Of a DNA stretch of 64,000 bases, positions 1 through 9,078 are shown in pieces. Location of the stretch: the NCBI GenBank assembly GCA_963667535.2, contig CAXXDU010000002.1:372001-436000 (forward strand). Direction: 5' to 3'. The stretch comes from UBA5614 sp963667535 (GTDB lineage Bacteria; Cloacimonadota; Cloacimonadia; Cloacimonadales; Cloacimonadaceae). Below the pieces are notes generated by a model, which searched no databases, was not told the DNA's origin, and worked only from the letters and a program-made list of their open reading frames with translations. The number at the start of each line of letters is the position of its first letter. The stretch's first letter is position 1. A program made the position numbers and the translations under genes.

Positions 1-402
1 ATGACAGCAATCCTGCCTGCCTCAGGCTGGGAAAACGGCACGATCAGGATTAGTGATAATAATGTTGATTTTGTAACATATTCGATAACATCTACAGCTG
101 TGGAAGATGAAATCATGCCTTCTGCTTTATTCTGCAGTGTCTATCCCAATCCTTTTAATCCGGCAAACGGCAATTTGAATATCACCCTGACCGGCACCAA
201 GAATACTCCTGTCAAAGGGGCTGTGTATAACCTGAAAGGGCAATGTGTGAAGAGATTTTTGACAATTCCCGATAAAAATGAAGCGCTTCTGTCATGGGAT
301 GGAAGCACTGAAAGCAGTGCATCCGTTGCAAACGGAATCTATTTTATGCAGCTTGAACAAGGTTCAAACACAATAACAAAGAAAGTAATCGTAATAAGGT
401 AA
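1..402 (+). CDS. C-terminal end of a secreted protein with T9SS-type sorting domain (partial)
   Basis: Only the last ~133 codons are visible; the ATG at base 1 is probably an internal Met, since there is no signal peptide and the fold starts mid-domain. From residue ~47 it shows the 'YPNPFNP' start of a C-terminal sorting module, followed by 'YNLKGQCV', 'LSWDG', 'NGIYFMQL' and a basic end 'KKVIVIR'. In the family this ~80-residue Ig-like domain directs export through the type IX secretion system and surface attachment. The body of the protein, and so its function, lies upstream of the window. It ends 11 nt before obgE, so the two may be co-transcribed. Confidence 0.75.
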   Translation: MTAILPASGWENGTIRISDNNVDFVTYSITSTAVEDEIMPSALFCSVYPNPFNPANGNLNITLTGTKNTPVKGAVYNLKGQCVKRFLTIPDKNEALLSWDGSTESSASVANGIYFMQLEQGSNTITKKVIVIR

Positions 403-413
403 ATAAGTAAAGT

Positions 414-1424
414 ATGTTCATTGATTTTGCACGCATCCGGATAAAAGCCGGAAATGGCGGAGATGGCTGTGTCAGTTTCCGCAGAGAAAAGTTTATTCCC
501 AGAGGTGGTCCTGACGGAGGTGACGGAGGCAGAGGCGGTGATGTAATCGCTGTTGGTGACCAGAATGTTAATACCTTACTCGACTACCGATATCATAAAT
601 CCTTTGTTGCTGAAAACGGCAGAGGTGGAGCCGGTGCTAATAAACACGGCTTATCCGGCAAGCATGTATATCTGAAAATGCCGCTGGGTACAGAAATATT
701 CCAGACCATAGACGGAAAAAAAGTCAAGCTTGCGGATGTAACCGAGCACGGAGAAGAAGTTGTCCTCTCCAGAGGCGGACATGGCGGTAAGGGTAATATT
801 AATTTTGCCACTCCTACGAATCAGGCTCCGCGTAATGCCACTCCGGGAAGACAGACTGATGAACATGAACTGGAATTGGTTCTCAAGCTTATGGCAGATA
901 TCGGCTTGGTGGGATTTCCCAACGCAGGCAAATCGACTTTGCTGAGTGTTGTTTCTGCAGCCAGACCCAAGATAGCTGATTATGAATTTACTACTCTGGA
1001 ACCGATGCTGGGCGTGGTCAAAGTGACCGATTATCAGTCATTTGTCATGGCAGATATTCCCGGTATTATAGCAGGTGCACACTTGGGCAAAGGCTTGGGT
1101 TTGCAGTTTATCAGACATATCCAGAGAACTACAATTCTGCTTTTCCTGATTGATGTTCATTCTGAAAATCCTGTGGAAGATTATCGGACTCTGCGAGCTG
1201 AACTCTTTATGTATGACCCCTATATGGAAAAGAAAGCACACGTAATCGCCCTCAGCAAACTGGATACTGTTCCGGAAGATGAATGGGAAACAAAGATAGA
1301 GGAAGTTGCACTCAAATTTAAGTCAGAATTTAAGGAAGATATCATTGGTATTTCATCCGTCAGTGGTTACCACCTTCCTGAATTGAAAAGAATCCTGTAC
1401 GACCTGATACAGAAAAACGGTTAA
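414..1424 (+). CDS. obgE: Obg family GTPase (ObgE/CgtA)
   Basis: Ribosome-associated essential GTPase that acts late in 50S subunit assembly and in stress responses. The 336-residue product has the Gly-rich N-terminal Obg domain (residues 1-158, with runs such as GGPDGGDGGRGGDV) and then the G domain. That domain shows the P-loop GFPNAGKST (~166-174), the switch region 'YEFTTLEP', G3 'DIPG' (~215) and G4 'SKLD' (~282). Length matches short Obg proteins lacking the optional OCT domain. The upstream SD is weak (AAGTAAAGT), which is common for genes following closely on another. It lies in a forward run with dprA. Confidence 0.97.
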   Translation: MFIDFARIRIKAGNGGDGCVSFRREKFIPRGGPDGGDGGRGGDVIAVGDQNVNTLLDYRYHKSFVAENGRGGAGANKHGLSGKHVYLKMPLGTEIFQTIDGKKVKLADVTEHGEEVVLSRGGHGGKGNINFATPTNQAPRNATPGRQTDEHELELVLKLMADIGLVGFPNAGKSTLLSVVSAARPKIADYEFTTLEPMLGVVKVTDYQSFVMADIPGIIAGAHLGKGLGLQFIRHIQRTTILLFLIDVHSENPVEDYRTLRAELFMYDPYMEKKAHVIALSKLDTVPEDEWETKIEEVALKFKSEFKEDIIGISSVSGYHLPELKRILYDLIQKNG

Positions 1425-1458
1425 TGCCGGCATCATCTGCTGAGAAGTAGAGTTTATC

Positions 1459-2547
1459 ATGAATAGGCTAAAAAAATGGCTCAAGGTAAAAGCTGCACCG
1501 GAGATTGGATATCAGGGAGCTTTGAAGCTCTTTGATAATTATGGTGATCCTGAGAACTGGACAGCAGAGACCCTGAGACTGGCAAAAGAATGCAAGCATA
1601 TTGCCCCGGAAGCATTTAATTATCTTTCAAGTGATGTCGAACCGGAAAACTGGGCTCAGGTCTGTAAATATTGCGAGTATTATAAAATCAGATATACTGC
1701 ATATCTTGATGCGGATTATCCTGCTCTGCTTAAAACCATTTATGCACCTCCCATGGTTCTGTATTATCGGGGTGATTTGAATGCTGCTTTGAGTGAATGG
1801 AATCTGGGAGTAGTAGGTACCCGCAAGCCTTCCGAATATGGTAAATCTATGACTGAAGCTGTCGTGGAGCCGATATCCAAAGCAGGTGTGACCATTGTCA
1901 GCGGTCTGGCTTACGGTATTGATACCACCTCACACAAAGCTGCCCTTAAAGCTAATGGAAAGACTATTGCCGTACTGGCACATGGTCTGGAACAAATCTA
2001 CCCTCCTCAAAACCGTGAACTGGCAGAGCAAATCATAGAAAAAGGCGCCATAGTTTCCGAATATGAACCCGGCAGTAAAATGGAACGCTGGAACTTCCCT
2101 GCACGAAATCGTATCATTTCCGGGCTTTCACATGGTGTTTTGGTCAGTGAGGGACAAATCTCCAGTGGTGCTTTGCTTACTGCCAAATTTGCCCTGGAAC
2201 AGAACAGAGAAATATATGCCCTGCCCGGACAGATAAATATACCCAATGCCCAGGGACCAAACCACCTGATTAAAAACGGCGCTAAACTGGTAACCTCTGC
2301 TGAAGATATCTTGCATGATTTTGGTATGGACCTGAAACCATCTGACCAGATGGAACTTTTTCCCGAACTCGCAGACAATGAGCAGATTGTCTATGACTTT
2401 TTTAAAACAGAGCAGAAAGATATCAGCTTTGATGAGCTTATATTCAGGACAGGCTTTTCTATCGGACAACTTTCCATAATTCTGCTCAATCTTGAACTGA
2501 AGGGCTTGCTTATGAAAACGCATGGCAGTGCTTTTTCACTTAAATAA
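1459..2547 (+). CDS. dprA: DNA-processing protein DprA (Smf)
   Basis: Loads RecA onto incoming single-stranded DNA during natural transformation. The central Rossmann-like DprA domain carries 'GVVGTRKPSEYG' (~115), 'VSGLAYGIDTTSHKAAL' (~150) and 'PARNRIISGLS' (~215), the ssDNA-binding signature. A short N-terminal SAM/HhH-like region precedes it, and a C-terminal winged-helix-like segment (~300-362, 'DISFDELIFRTGFSIGQLS') follows. At 362 residues it has full length. The ATG at 1459 is in-frame and suits the family start. It sits 34 nt after obgE and 8 nt before the next gene, suggesting an operon. Confidence 0.95.
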   Translation: MNRLKKWLKVKAAPEIGYQGALKLFDNYGDPENWTAETLRLAKECKHIAPEAFNYLSSDVEPENWAQVCKYCEYYKIRYTAYLDADYPALLKTIYAPPMVLYYRGDLNAALSEWNLGVVGTRKPSEYGKSMTEAVVEPISKAGVTIVSGLAYGIDTTSHKAALKANGKTIAVLAHGLEQIYPPQNRELAEQIIEKGAIVSEYEPGSKMERWNFPARNRIISGLSHGVLVSEGQISSGALLTAKFALEQNREIYALPGQINIPNAQGPNHLIKNGAKLVTSAEDILHDFGMDLKPSDQMELFPELADNEQIVYDFFKTEQKDISFDELIFRTGFSIGQLSIILLNLELKGLLMKTHGSAFSLK

Positions 2548-2555
2548 GGATTACT

Positions 2556-2978
2556 ATGATTACAGTTGAAAGACTTTATGAATTGCGCACAGCAGATGAA
2601 TTAACACAGATTAAACAGTTGTATTTGACCGTCGGCTGGATTGATGCCCAAGAAGGGGATACTGATACACTAATCGCGAAAATTGTCAAAAACACATACT
2701 GTTTTGCCATTGCCAGAGAAGATGGTAAGATTATTGGTATGGGTAGAAGTATTTCTGATAGCGTCAGCGATGCCTATATTCAGGATGTAACGGTTCTGCC
2801 GGAATATCGAAAACATGGTATCGGAGGCATGATAATCGACTTTTTAGTTGACTCCATGCATAAAGATGGAATCGGATGGGTAGGCTTAATCAGTGAACCC
2901 GGATATGAGAGCTTTTACCAGAAGCTGGGCTTTACGGTCATGGAAAAGTATACACCTTTTATCTACACCCGAAAGTAA
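2556..2978 (+). CDS. GNAT-family N-acetyltransferase
   Basis: A 140-residue single-domain acetyl-CoA-dependent acyltransferase; the substrate cannot be read from sequence. The CoA-binding motif A appears as 'VTVLPEYRKHGIGGMIIDFLV' at ~85-104 (the R-x-x-G-x-G loop). It is followed by 'GWVGLISEPGYESFYQKLGFTVMEKYTPFIY', the usual strand 6/helix 4 end with 'FYxKLGF'. The start is supported by AAGGA eight bases before the ATG. It is coupled closely to dprA (8 nt) and to the DUF2156 gene (5 nt). Confidence 0.9.
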   Translation: MITVERLYELRTADELTQIKQLYLTVGWIDAQEGDTDTLIAKIVKNTYCFAIAREDGKIIGMGRSISDSVSDAYIQDVTVLPEYRKHGIGGMIIDFLVDSMHKDGIGWVGLISEPGYESFYQKLGFTVMEKYTPFIYTRK

Positions 2979-2983
2979 TAGAT

Positions 2984-3898
2984 ATGAATAAAGAGAATAA
3001 AATGAACCTAAACAATGAACAATTTGAACTAAGGCTCCTTACCGTTGACCTTGCACCCATGATTATCGGTTGCCTGAACGCTTTTCCCAAACAAGCCTGT
3101 GACTTGAATCTATGCAATCTTTTTACCTGGGGAAAGCTCTATAAGCTGCACTATTTCATTTGGAAAGGTGCATACGTAATCTATAATCCACGTTATCATT
3201 ATTTAGCTTTTCCATTCTGCTACAATTTTGATGCTAAATCACTGGCAGATTTGGTAAAAGACTTCAGAAGCATTGATCCTAAAACCGAAATGATTCTTTT
3301 CCCAGATGAATGGCTGAATTTACATCCCGATGCACAGGATTATTTCCGCATACGTACGCATGAAGACTGGTCTGACTATGTCTATTTGTCAGAAAGACTC
3401 TTTTCTCTATCAGGAAAGAAACTGGCTAAGAAAAAGAACCTGCTTTCCCAGTTTCATAGATTATATCCGGTTTACCAGGTGACAAACATAGTAAAAGAAG
3501 ACAAAGATGCAATTCTGGAACACTTTAAGAAATGGCAATCAGACCGAGATATCAAAGATATAAACCTAACCATGGAATATAAGGCAGTTAAGAATGCTTT
3601 TGAATACTGGGATGTGCTGCCTTTAGAAGGTCTAAAGCTGATAGTGGGTAATGATATTCTTGCCTGGACAATCTTCAGCCCGCAGACGAAAGATATGATC
3701 ACAGTTCATTTTGAAAAGTTTGACCCTGCCATCAAAGGCTGTGCACAGGCAATAAACTGGGAAACAGCCAAGTATGTAAAGGATAGTTATAAATACATTA
3801 ACCGTGAACAGGATATGGGAATAGAAGGACTGAGACACGCAAAAAGAAGCTACGAACCTGAGTTCATGGTCATGTTTCATACCAGCAGATTAAAATAA
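2984..3898 (+). CDS. DUF2156 (phosphatidylglycerol lysyltransferase C-terminal-like) protein
   Basis: A 304-residue soluble protein resembling the DUF2156/LPG-synthetase C-terminal family, a tandem GNAT-fold domain related to aminoacyl-tRNA-dependent transferases such as MprF. Visible hallmarks are the early 'NLFTWGKLYKLHYFIWKGAYVIYNP', the central 'LAKKKNLLSQFHRLYP', and the C-terminal 'INWETAKYVKDSYKYINREQDMGIEGLRHAKRSYEPEF', typical of this family. It has no membrane segments, so it is not a full MprF flippase. The ATG at 3002 is an alternative start with AAAGAG ahead of it. Exact substrate unknown. Confidence 0.8.
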   Translation: MNKENKMNLNNEQFELRLLTVDLAPMIIGCLNAFPKQACDLNLCNLFTWGKLYKLHYFIWKGAYVIYNPRYHYLAFPFCYNFDAKSLADLVKDFRSIDPKTEMILFPDEWLNLHPDAQDYFRIRTHEDWSDYVYLSERLFSLSGKKLAKKKNLLSQFHRLYPVYQVTNIVKEDKDAILEHFKKWQSDRDIKDINLTMEYKAVKNAFEYWDVLPLEGLKLIVGNDILAWTIFSPQTKDMITVHFEKFDPAIKGCAQAINWETAKYVKDSYKYINREQDMGIEGLRHAKRSYEPEFMVMFHTSRLK

Positions 3899-3925
3899 AA
3901 AAACCGGACTCTTTTACGAGCCCGG
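3894..3925 (-). terminator. Hairpin terminator for the minus-strand secreted protein gene
   Basis: Arms 3904-3911 (CCGGACTC) and 3918-3925 (GAGCCCGG) pair with one A-C mismatch around a 6-nt loop. On the minus strand the stem runs into a T-rich tract (A-run 3894-3903 on the plus strand), just past the end of the gene at 3948. No T-tract follows on the plus strand, so it should work mainly for the minus-strand gene. Confidence 0.7.
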
Positions 3926-3947
3926 CGTACTCTGGATTCTAGTTTGA

Positions 3948-4619
3948 CTATCTGGTAATTATGAGTTTGTGCATCAAATTACCATTATTTGTAGTTGCTT
4001 TGAGATAATAAATCCCATTTGTTACATTATTTCCCAGCTTATCTTTGCCATCCCATTGCCAGTTTTTACTTCCCTTCATGCTATATTGTCTGACTAATTG
4101 TCCCTTGATATTGTAGATAGCCAAATCAGCTTTATCATACTGTTTGGTTCCAGATAAAGCTATATTGACTGTTGAACGGCTCGGATTGGGAAAGACCGTC
4201 ATACTTATTGCCGGTGTGGATGCAGCAGCATCCTGATTTGCAGTTTCAATAATTGTTACTTCGGCAATATTCGACGGAGCTGTTTGACTACCATTATCAA
4301 AACAAGCTGTCACATAGAATTGACAACATCCGGCGCATACATTTTCGATTGTACAGTCTGTTACATTTGAACCACTTATTTGCCTTACCATAATATTGTT
4401 GCGGAAAACTCTGAATCCCATGGGTTGATTTACAAATACAGGATTTTCCCAGACTAACAACACATCGTTTATATCGATTACTTGTGCCATCAGATTATAG
4501 GGACATACAGGGTCTCTATTTGTCTGAACATTTATACTGTTGCCGGAAGTGACAAGTGCGCTGGCGAATAAACCCAAACTTAGTGCTGTTAAAAGTGTAA
4601 GTAATAAAATCTGTTTCAT
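3948..4619 (-). CDS. Secreted protein, FN3-like domain plus T9SS-type sorting domain
   Basis: A 223-residue exported protein of unknown role. The start is set at the ATG at 4619 because GGAGG lies seven bases ahead of it; the in-frame ATG at 4631 lies upstream of that SD. The N-terminus 'MKQILLLTLLTALSLGLFASALV' is a signal peptide. Residues ~40-120 look like one fibronectin III/Ig-type beta-sandwich ('VLLVWENP', 'GFRVFRNN', 'FYVTACFDNG'). The last ~75 residues form the sorting module: 'VFPNPSRSTVNI', 'AIYNIKGQLVRQY', 'WQWDGKDKLG', 'NGIYYLKA'. The layout matches the C-terminal end of the next minus-strand gene. Confidence 0.85.
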   Translation of the reverse strand: MKQILLLTLLTALSLGLFASALVTSGNSINVQTNRDPVCPYNLMAQVIDINDVLLVWENPVFVNQPMGFRVFRNNIMVRQISGSNVTDCTIENVCAGCCQFYVTACFDNGSQTAPSNIAEVTIIETANQDAAASTPAISMTVFPNPSRSTVNIALSGTKQYDKADLAIYNIKGQLVRQYSMKGSKNWQWDGKDKLGNNVTNGIYYLKATTNNGNLMHKLIITR

Positions 4620-4814
4620 GGTTGCCTCCATTGTTTAGTGCTAACCATATAATCAGCAAACAAAGAGCCAAATGATTGTCTTTAGCAACCATCATATATT
4701 GCAAAGAGTTATGATTTACGACTTTGTAAAACAAAGTTGTTACTATATCAAACAGATATATATTACGCTTCTAAACTATATAATTATATGATTCAACCTT
4801 TACTTGAAAAAGAA

Positions 4815-4844
4815 AGGCAGACAAGAACTGTATCTTGTCTGCCT
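4815..4844 (-). terminator. Rho-independent terminator of the 4866-6842 gene
   Basis: Perfect 12-bp inverted repeat AGGCAGACAAGA (4815-4826) / TCTTGTCTGCCT (4833-4844) with a 6-nt loop, starting about 20 nt past the minus-strand gene's stop. On the minus strand it is followed by TTTCTTTTTC. Confidence 0.88.
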
Positions 4845-4865
4845 GAAACTAATTTATACTAGAAA

Positions 4866-6842
4866 CTATTGCTTCAGTATTTTTGTTACTAATGATTTAG
4901 AATCTGTACATATCCTTATCAGATAGATTCCGGGATGCACATCTGATTGATTCATATCTTTGCCATCCCATATCCAGGCTGTTTCACTTTTTCCGGAAAA
5001 GCTTGTTTGTTGCACGAGCTGACCTTTAATATTGTAGATGAACAATTGTGTGGGTGCTGTGCTGTTCATACCTTTAATGGCAAAATATGCCTGTTTTTGG
5101 AAGGGATTGGGAGAAATATTTAAACTCAATGGTATAGATATATTCTCAGGGTCATCAATCCCTGTAATATTAACTGTCACAGAGTTTGAAGGAGCAGATT
5201 CTACCCCACCTTCGAATAAAGCTGTTACATAAAAAGTCCATTCCCCGTAAGGGAGACCAGCAACATCATACATCATTACATCATTAAGCTGTGTGATAAG
5301 CGTGCCATTCCGGTAAACTTTGTATCCTGTTGGAGGAATAAATGTCTCAGGAAACTCCCATGTAAGATGAACGCTGGTGCCTGTAACCTGTGCTGTCAGA
5401 TTAAACGGAACGGGGTAGGAAATTCCCAGAGTTCCGTTGTAATTTATCCGCATAGCATAAGTATTAGAAGGTCCGCCTCCATCTTCCCAGGTTATCACAG
5501 CCCACTGCTGACCGGAGATGGCGCAGTTGTAATGCAGTTTTTGAGTATTAGAGGTGGCAATATTCACGAGTCCGCCTGCCCATACCGCCTGCCCTGCAGG
5601 ATTAGTGCAAAAGGCTTTCAGATTGGCAACCAGATCGTTACCGCTTACAGGACCGTAAGCAAAGATAAACACTATGCCGCTATCCATCTTTCCGGCGCTA
5701 ATCGGAAAGGTCGGATTATTACCAATCGGAACTATTTCCATTCCATTCCCAGCCCAGAGTAATTCTCCATTCAGGGAGATTTTCTGCATAAACAGGCTCC
5801 ACATACTCTGACTACCATTAAGCCTGTTCCATACAACATATATTTCCTGTAGTGCTGTGTCAAAAGCTACCTTGGGATAAAACTGGTGAAATCCGTTTTC
5901 TGTGGATACCTTGATTCCGTTTGCCGGCATGGTTACACTGCCATCCACTGCCACATGCTGGACATAAGAGTATGAGATGTTTTCAGCAAGCCGGTCATCA
6001 TGCCAGACCAGAATCATGCCGCCAATTCCATCTGATACTATGGAAAACAACTGCGTCCAGGCTGAGATTCCACCCAGATTGGAGGCATAGGTAGGAGTTG
6101 TCCAGAGAGCAATTCCCGTCTCATTAAGCTTTTGCACCAGTATTTTACGGGTTGGAGCCCAGACAGGACCGGAATCTTCAAAATACTTGAGCAGCACATT
6201 TCCGTTATCTGATTCCAATAATTGAGGCCAGGTGTAGCTGATTGTGGTACTGGAGAAACTGATGCCCGCTGCTCCCCACAGTAATTCACCCGTCAGGGAC
6301 AAACATTGGAGCACAGTTGCTGTTTTGGTGGACATTCTCTGCCAGCCAACCACAGTCCTGCCATCGGTAAGACAGAGAACCACTGGCGCCATATTGCCAT
6401 AATCTGTACTAGTATCGTTGGATAGCATTATGCCGTCATCTCCCCATAAAAAATCTCCCGCCGGTGATATCTTGTATACAACTACGTTGCTTGTACCCAG
6501 TCTTGTGTCCTGAAAAGTCAATACAGCGTTACCTTCTGCATCGGCATCTATATCCCATTCCGAGGTCCAGGTTTCGGTAGGGTTATCACTTACTATTACA
6601 GGATTTGCCCATACTGCTGTTCCCATAACGTTTAGCCTCTGCAGATATGTGTAATATGTTCCCTGGGTATTATCCAGCCAGGCAATATAGCTATCACCAC
6701 CGGATGCTACTGCTGTCTTTGGCATTACCTGTGCAGATGTGGCATTATATATCTGATTAGGTGTGGCTGCATCTGCACTCCATTGAGCATTAAGTCCACA
6801 ACAGAGTACAACTAAAAAGAAAATAATCAATGTCCTTGTCAT
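4866..6842 (-). CDS. Large secreted protein with FN3 domain and T9SS-type sorting domain
   Basis: 658 residues from the ATG at 6842, which is preceded by AAGGAGG; an upstream in-frame ATG at 6893 lacks that context. The signal peptide is 'MTRTLIIFFLVVLCCGLNAQ'. Residues ~30-480 carry repeats of the type 'Y-V-A-W-x-D-x-R', such as 'ILVWHDDRLAENISYSYVQ', 'VLTFQDTRLGTSNVVVYKI' and 'EIYVVWNRLNGSQSMW'. These resemble beta-propeller blades in secreted FCB-group proteins. A fibronectin III domain ('PFNLTAQVTGTSVHLTWEFP') and the sorting module ('NISPNPFQKQAYF', 'IYNIKGQLVQQT', 'WIWDGKDMN') follow. Probably a surface-exposed protein; no enzymatic motif seen. Confidence 0.85.
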   Translation of the reverse strand: MTRTLIIFFLVVLCCGLNAQWSADAATPNQIYNATSAQVMPKTAVASGGDSYIAWLDNTQGTYYTYLQRLNVMGTAVWANPVIVSDNPTETWTSEWDIDADAEGNAVLTFQDTRLGTSNVVVYKISPAGDFLWGDDGIMLSNDTSTDYGNMAPVVLCLTDGRTVVGWQRMSTKTATVLQCLSLTGELLWGAAGISFSSTTISYTWPQLLESDNGNVLLKYFEDSGPVWAPTRKILVQKLNETGIALWTTPTYASNLGGISAWTQLFSIVSDGIGGMILVWHDDRLAENISYSYVQHVAVDGSVTMPANGIKVSTENGFHQFYPKVAFDTALQEIYVVWNRLNGSQSMWSLFMQKISLNGELLWAGNGMEIVPIGNNPTFPISAGKMDSGIVFIFAYGPVSGNDLVANLKAFCTNPAGQAVWAGGLVNIATSNTQKLHYNCAISGQQWAVITWEDGGGPSNTYAMRINYNGTLGISYPVPFNLTAQVTGTSVHLTWEFPETFIPPTGYKVYRNGTLITQLNDVMMYDVAGLPYGEWTFYVTALFEGGVESAPSNSVTVNITGIDDPENISIPLSLNISPNPFQKQAYFAIKGMNSTAPTQLFIYNIKGQLVQQTSFSGKSETAWIWDGKDMNQSDVHPGIYLIRICTDSKSLVTKILKQ

Positions 6843-7034
6843 AGTTTCCTCCTTGCCTGCCTGAGGCAATCTGAAATGTATAAATTGCAACATATCAAAG
6901 AACTAATATAGCTGTCAAGAGAATAAATCGGGAGTGAACTAGCCATTTTACCTGCAGTGTGTGATTATACAGACAGGTATGATTCCACAATTTAGGGTTG
7001 ATACAATAGCTTTCAAACCTTTACTACTGGTATC

Positions 7035-7056
7035 CTCCAGGTAATCAGTCTTACTA
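7035..7056. repeat. 22-nt dispersed repeat (direct copy)
   Basis: 22 of 22 bases match the reverse complement of 56747-56768. Both copies are in gene-free regions. Confidence 0.65.
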
Positions 7057-7375
7057 TTATCTTATTAGATGCCTGTTTGTTGCTTAATGATTTCATTAAG
7101 CATCTACCAAGAATGTATTCATTTGTAAGCACTTATGATTTACTGAATCAGGCGCTAATTAATTGAGAATTGAAAATTAGTATCTTTGCAGCTTGGGGTT
7201 AAAGAAGAACGTGTCTATCAATACAGAACCGCATAAATGCGGTACTACATACTTTAAGATTCCTGCCTGCGCAAGAATGACATGTAGAGGAATCATGGGA
7301 GAAATACTTGACAGAAATTGCTGCTTTAACCTAAAAGTAACAAATAGACTCTATTTAGTTTTTAGATTTTAGACA

Positions 7376-7435
7376 AACTCCTTACAGTATCAGATTGTTT
7401 TTTGTATTTACCAACCCAAATTTAAGTAAGGAGTT
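7376..7435 (+). promoter_or_regulatory. Inverted repeat that can sequester the creD ribosome binding site
   Basis: AACTCCTTAC at 7376-7385 is perfectly complementary to GTAAGGAGTT at 7426-7435. The right arm contains the AAGGAG Shine-Dalgarno sequence (7428-7433) of the gene starting at 7442. If both lie on the same transcript, a 10-bp stem with a ~40-nt loop would hide the SD. Seen directly in sequence; the regulatory role is inferred. Confidence 0.45.
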
Positions 7436-7441
7436 ATATTT

Positions 7442-8842
7442 ATGAACGACCTACCTCAAAAGCAGCAATTAAATGTAAAAAGTTCAGCATCTGCCTGGAA
7501 ATTAGGCATAATTGGCGTAATAATACTTGCCTTGATGATTCCTGTCGCCTGGATAAGTTCTCTGATTCATGAGCGTTATAGCCGCAGAGACAGTGTTACC
7601 AGCGAAATTGCCTCCAAGTGGGGTGCTGCTCAGGTTGTAAGCGGACCGTTTCTTAGCGTTCCCTATCAGGTAAGCGTAAAAGAAAAAGGTGTAAATGGTG
7701 ATGAAAAGACTGTCTTTCATACCAGATACCTGCAAGTAACGCCTGAATCCATGAATATATCAGGAAATGTAACATCTGTAATTCAACACAGAGGAATATT
7801 CAAAGTTCCGGGTTATAAAGCTGATCTGGATATAACCTGCTCAATTCCGGATACAATTGACACAGGGAGTTTAATTGATAGCGCAAATCTCGATTGGGGC
7901 AATTCATTGGTCACTTTTGACCTGGATGATGAAAGAGGCTTGAAAGAACTGAATGGAAAAATAAACGGGCAATCTCTGAAATTCAGGAAATCTGTGAACG
8001 TTATCTCTGTCTCCAGAACCATTGAACCGGTTAAAACACCGGGCAGTTTTTCTTCTTTCACTCCACCCAGTGAAGACAATAAGGAAAGCAGCTTCAAGTT
8101 CGAAGCCAAAATACCTCAGGGAATCGTCCCTGCTAATGCAAAAATTCAGATTCATCTGTCCATGACCGGTACTCAGAAATTGAGTTTCCTGACTTCTGCT
8201 ATTAATGAAACAATTCAGCTTAAAGGTGACTGGCTCTCTCCCAGCTTTACCGGAGACATCTTACCTGATACGCGGACTATCAATGATAAAGGCTTCACTG
8301 CCATCTGGAAGACTAATTATCTGAATACCGGAAATAAACCTTCCTGGACAAGTGAAGAACCGACAATCAGATTATCCAGCCTGGGAGTTAATTTCCTGAT
8401 TATGGTTGATGCTTATCAACAGACAACCCGCACTCTGAAATATTCCATACTGTTTCTCTTGCTGACGTTTATGACTTTCTTTTTTGCTGAGACAATCACA
8501 AAGCAACGGATTCATCCCATTCAATATCTGATGGTGGGATGTTCCCTGATTCTGTTCTATCTGCTGTTACTTTCAATATCTGAACATATTGGCTTTGGCT
8601 GGTCCTATCTGATTGCAGCTTTTGGTGTGGTAATGCAAATCAGCCTCTATTGCTATACAATCCTGAAAACAAGGAAATTTGCCATACAGGTTGGCAGTAT
8701 CATTACTGCCGTGTATGCTTTCCTCTATTTACTGCTGCGCCTGGAAGACAGCGCTCTGTTGGTTGGAAGTATCAGTTTGTTTGTACTGCTGGGTATCGCC
8801 ATGTATGTGATTAGAAATGTCAACTGGTACGGACAGGAGTAA
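7442..8842 (+). CDS. creD: CreD family inner-membrane protein
   Basis: 466-residue membrane protein matching CreD, induced by the CreBC system in enterobacteria and linked to envelope stress; its biochemical role is unknown. There is one N-terminal membrane helix ('LGIIGVIILALMIPVAWISSLI', ~22-43) and then the family motif 'YSRRDSVTSEIASKWGAAQVVSGPFLSVPY'. A large periplasmic beta-rich domain (~75-320) and five or six C-terminal helices (~340-460) follow, starting at 'TRTLKYSILFLLLTFMTFFFAE'. No creB/creC lies nearby, but an ECF sigma/anti-sigma operon follows at 9079. The SD is strong but may be masked. Confidence 0.9.
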   Translation: MNDLPQKQQLNVKSSASAWKLGIIGVIILALMIPVAWISSLIHERYSRRDSVTSEIASKWGAAQVVSGPFLSVPYQVSVKEKGVNGDEKTVFHTRYLQVTPESMNISGNVTSVIQHRGIFKVPGYKADLDITCSIPDTIDTGSLIDSANLDWGNSLVTFDLDDERGLKELNGKINGQSLKFRKSVNVISVSRTIEPVKTPGSFSSFTPPSEDNKESSFKFEAKIPQGIVPANAKIQIHLSMTGTQKLSFLTSAINETIQLKGDWLSPSFTGDILPDTRTINDKGFTAIWKTNYLNTGNKPSWTSEEPTIRLSSLGVNFLIMVDAYQQTTRTLKYSILFLLLTFMTFFFAETITKQRIHPIQYLMVGCSLILFYLLLLSISEHIGFGWSYLIAAFGVVMQISLYCYTILKTRKFAIQVGSIITAVYAFLYLLLRLEDSALLVGSISLFVLLGIAMYVIRNVNWYGQE

Positions 8843-8909
8843 AATAATAAATTACGAATTGCGAATATGAATGACACAAAATTAGCGTAACTACAAAAAT
8901 ATCTATGAA

Positions 8910-8938
8910 ATGTAGTTCTGCCTTCAGGCAGGTTTTTT
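8910..8938 (+). terminator. REP-like hairpin with T-tract, possible creD terminator
   Basis: CTGCC TTCA GGCAG hairpin (8918-8931) followed by seven T residues. It is also a member of the dispersed 'tagt-N-CCGCCTTCAGGCGG' palindrome family seen elsewhere in the window. The stem is short, so terminator function is only moderately likely. Confidence 0.5.
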
Positions 8939-8961
8939 TAACACAGATATCTTGTTATCAA

Positions 8962-8984
8962 AACCGCTTGAAGGCGGGACTACA
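8962..8984. repeat. REP-like palindrome copy
   Basis: 'AACCGCTTGAAGGCGGGACTACAT', an imperfect inverted copy of the palindrome family also seen at 7229-7250, 8910-8938 and 43751-43775. All share a central CCGCNTNNANGCGG-type hairpin next to ACTACAT/ATGTAGT. Confidence 0.55.
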
Positions 8985-9078
8985 TACTTTTTTCTGTTCA
9001 TTCTGTATATTCTGTGGGTGAAAAATATATCTTGCAGGAAAAAGAGCATTTGGCAGTATAAGTTTTGATTGGAGTTAT

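Larger units (their letters stand above)
6843..7441. other. Gene-free divergent intergenic region
   Basis: About 600 nt between the minus-strand secreted gene and creD with no credible ORF. It holds the SD of the minus-strand gene next to a small hairpin (TTGCCT/AGGCAA, ~6853-6869), one copy of a 22-nt dispersed repeat (7035-7056), a degenerate REP-like palindrome (7229-7250) and the inverted repeat over the creD ribosome binding site. Confidence 0.7.
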
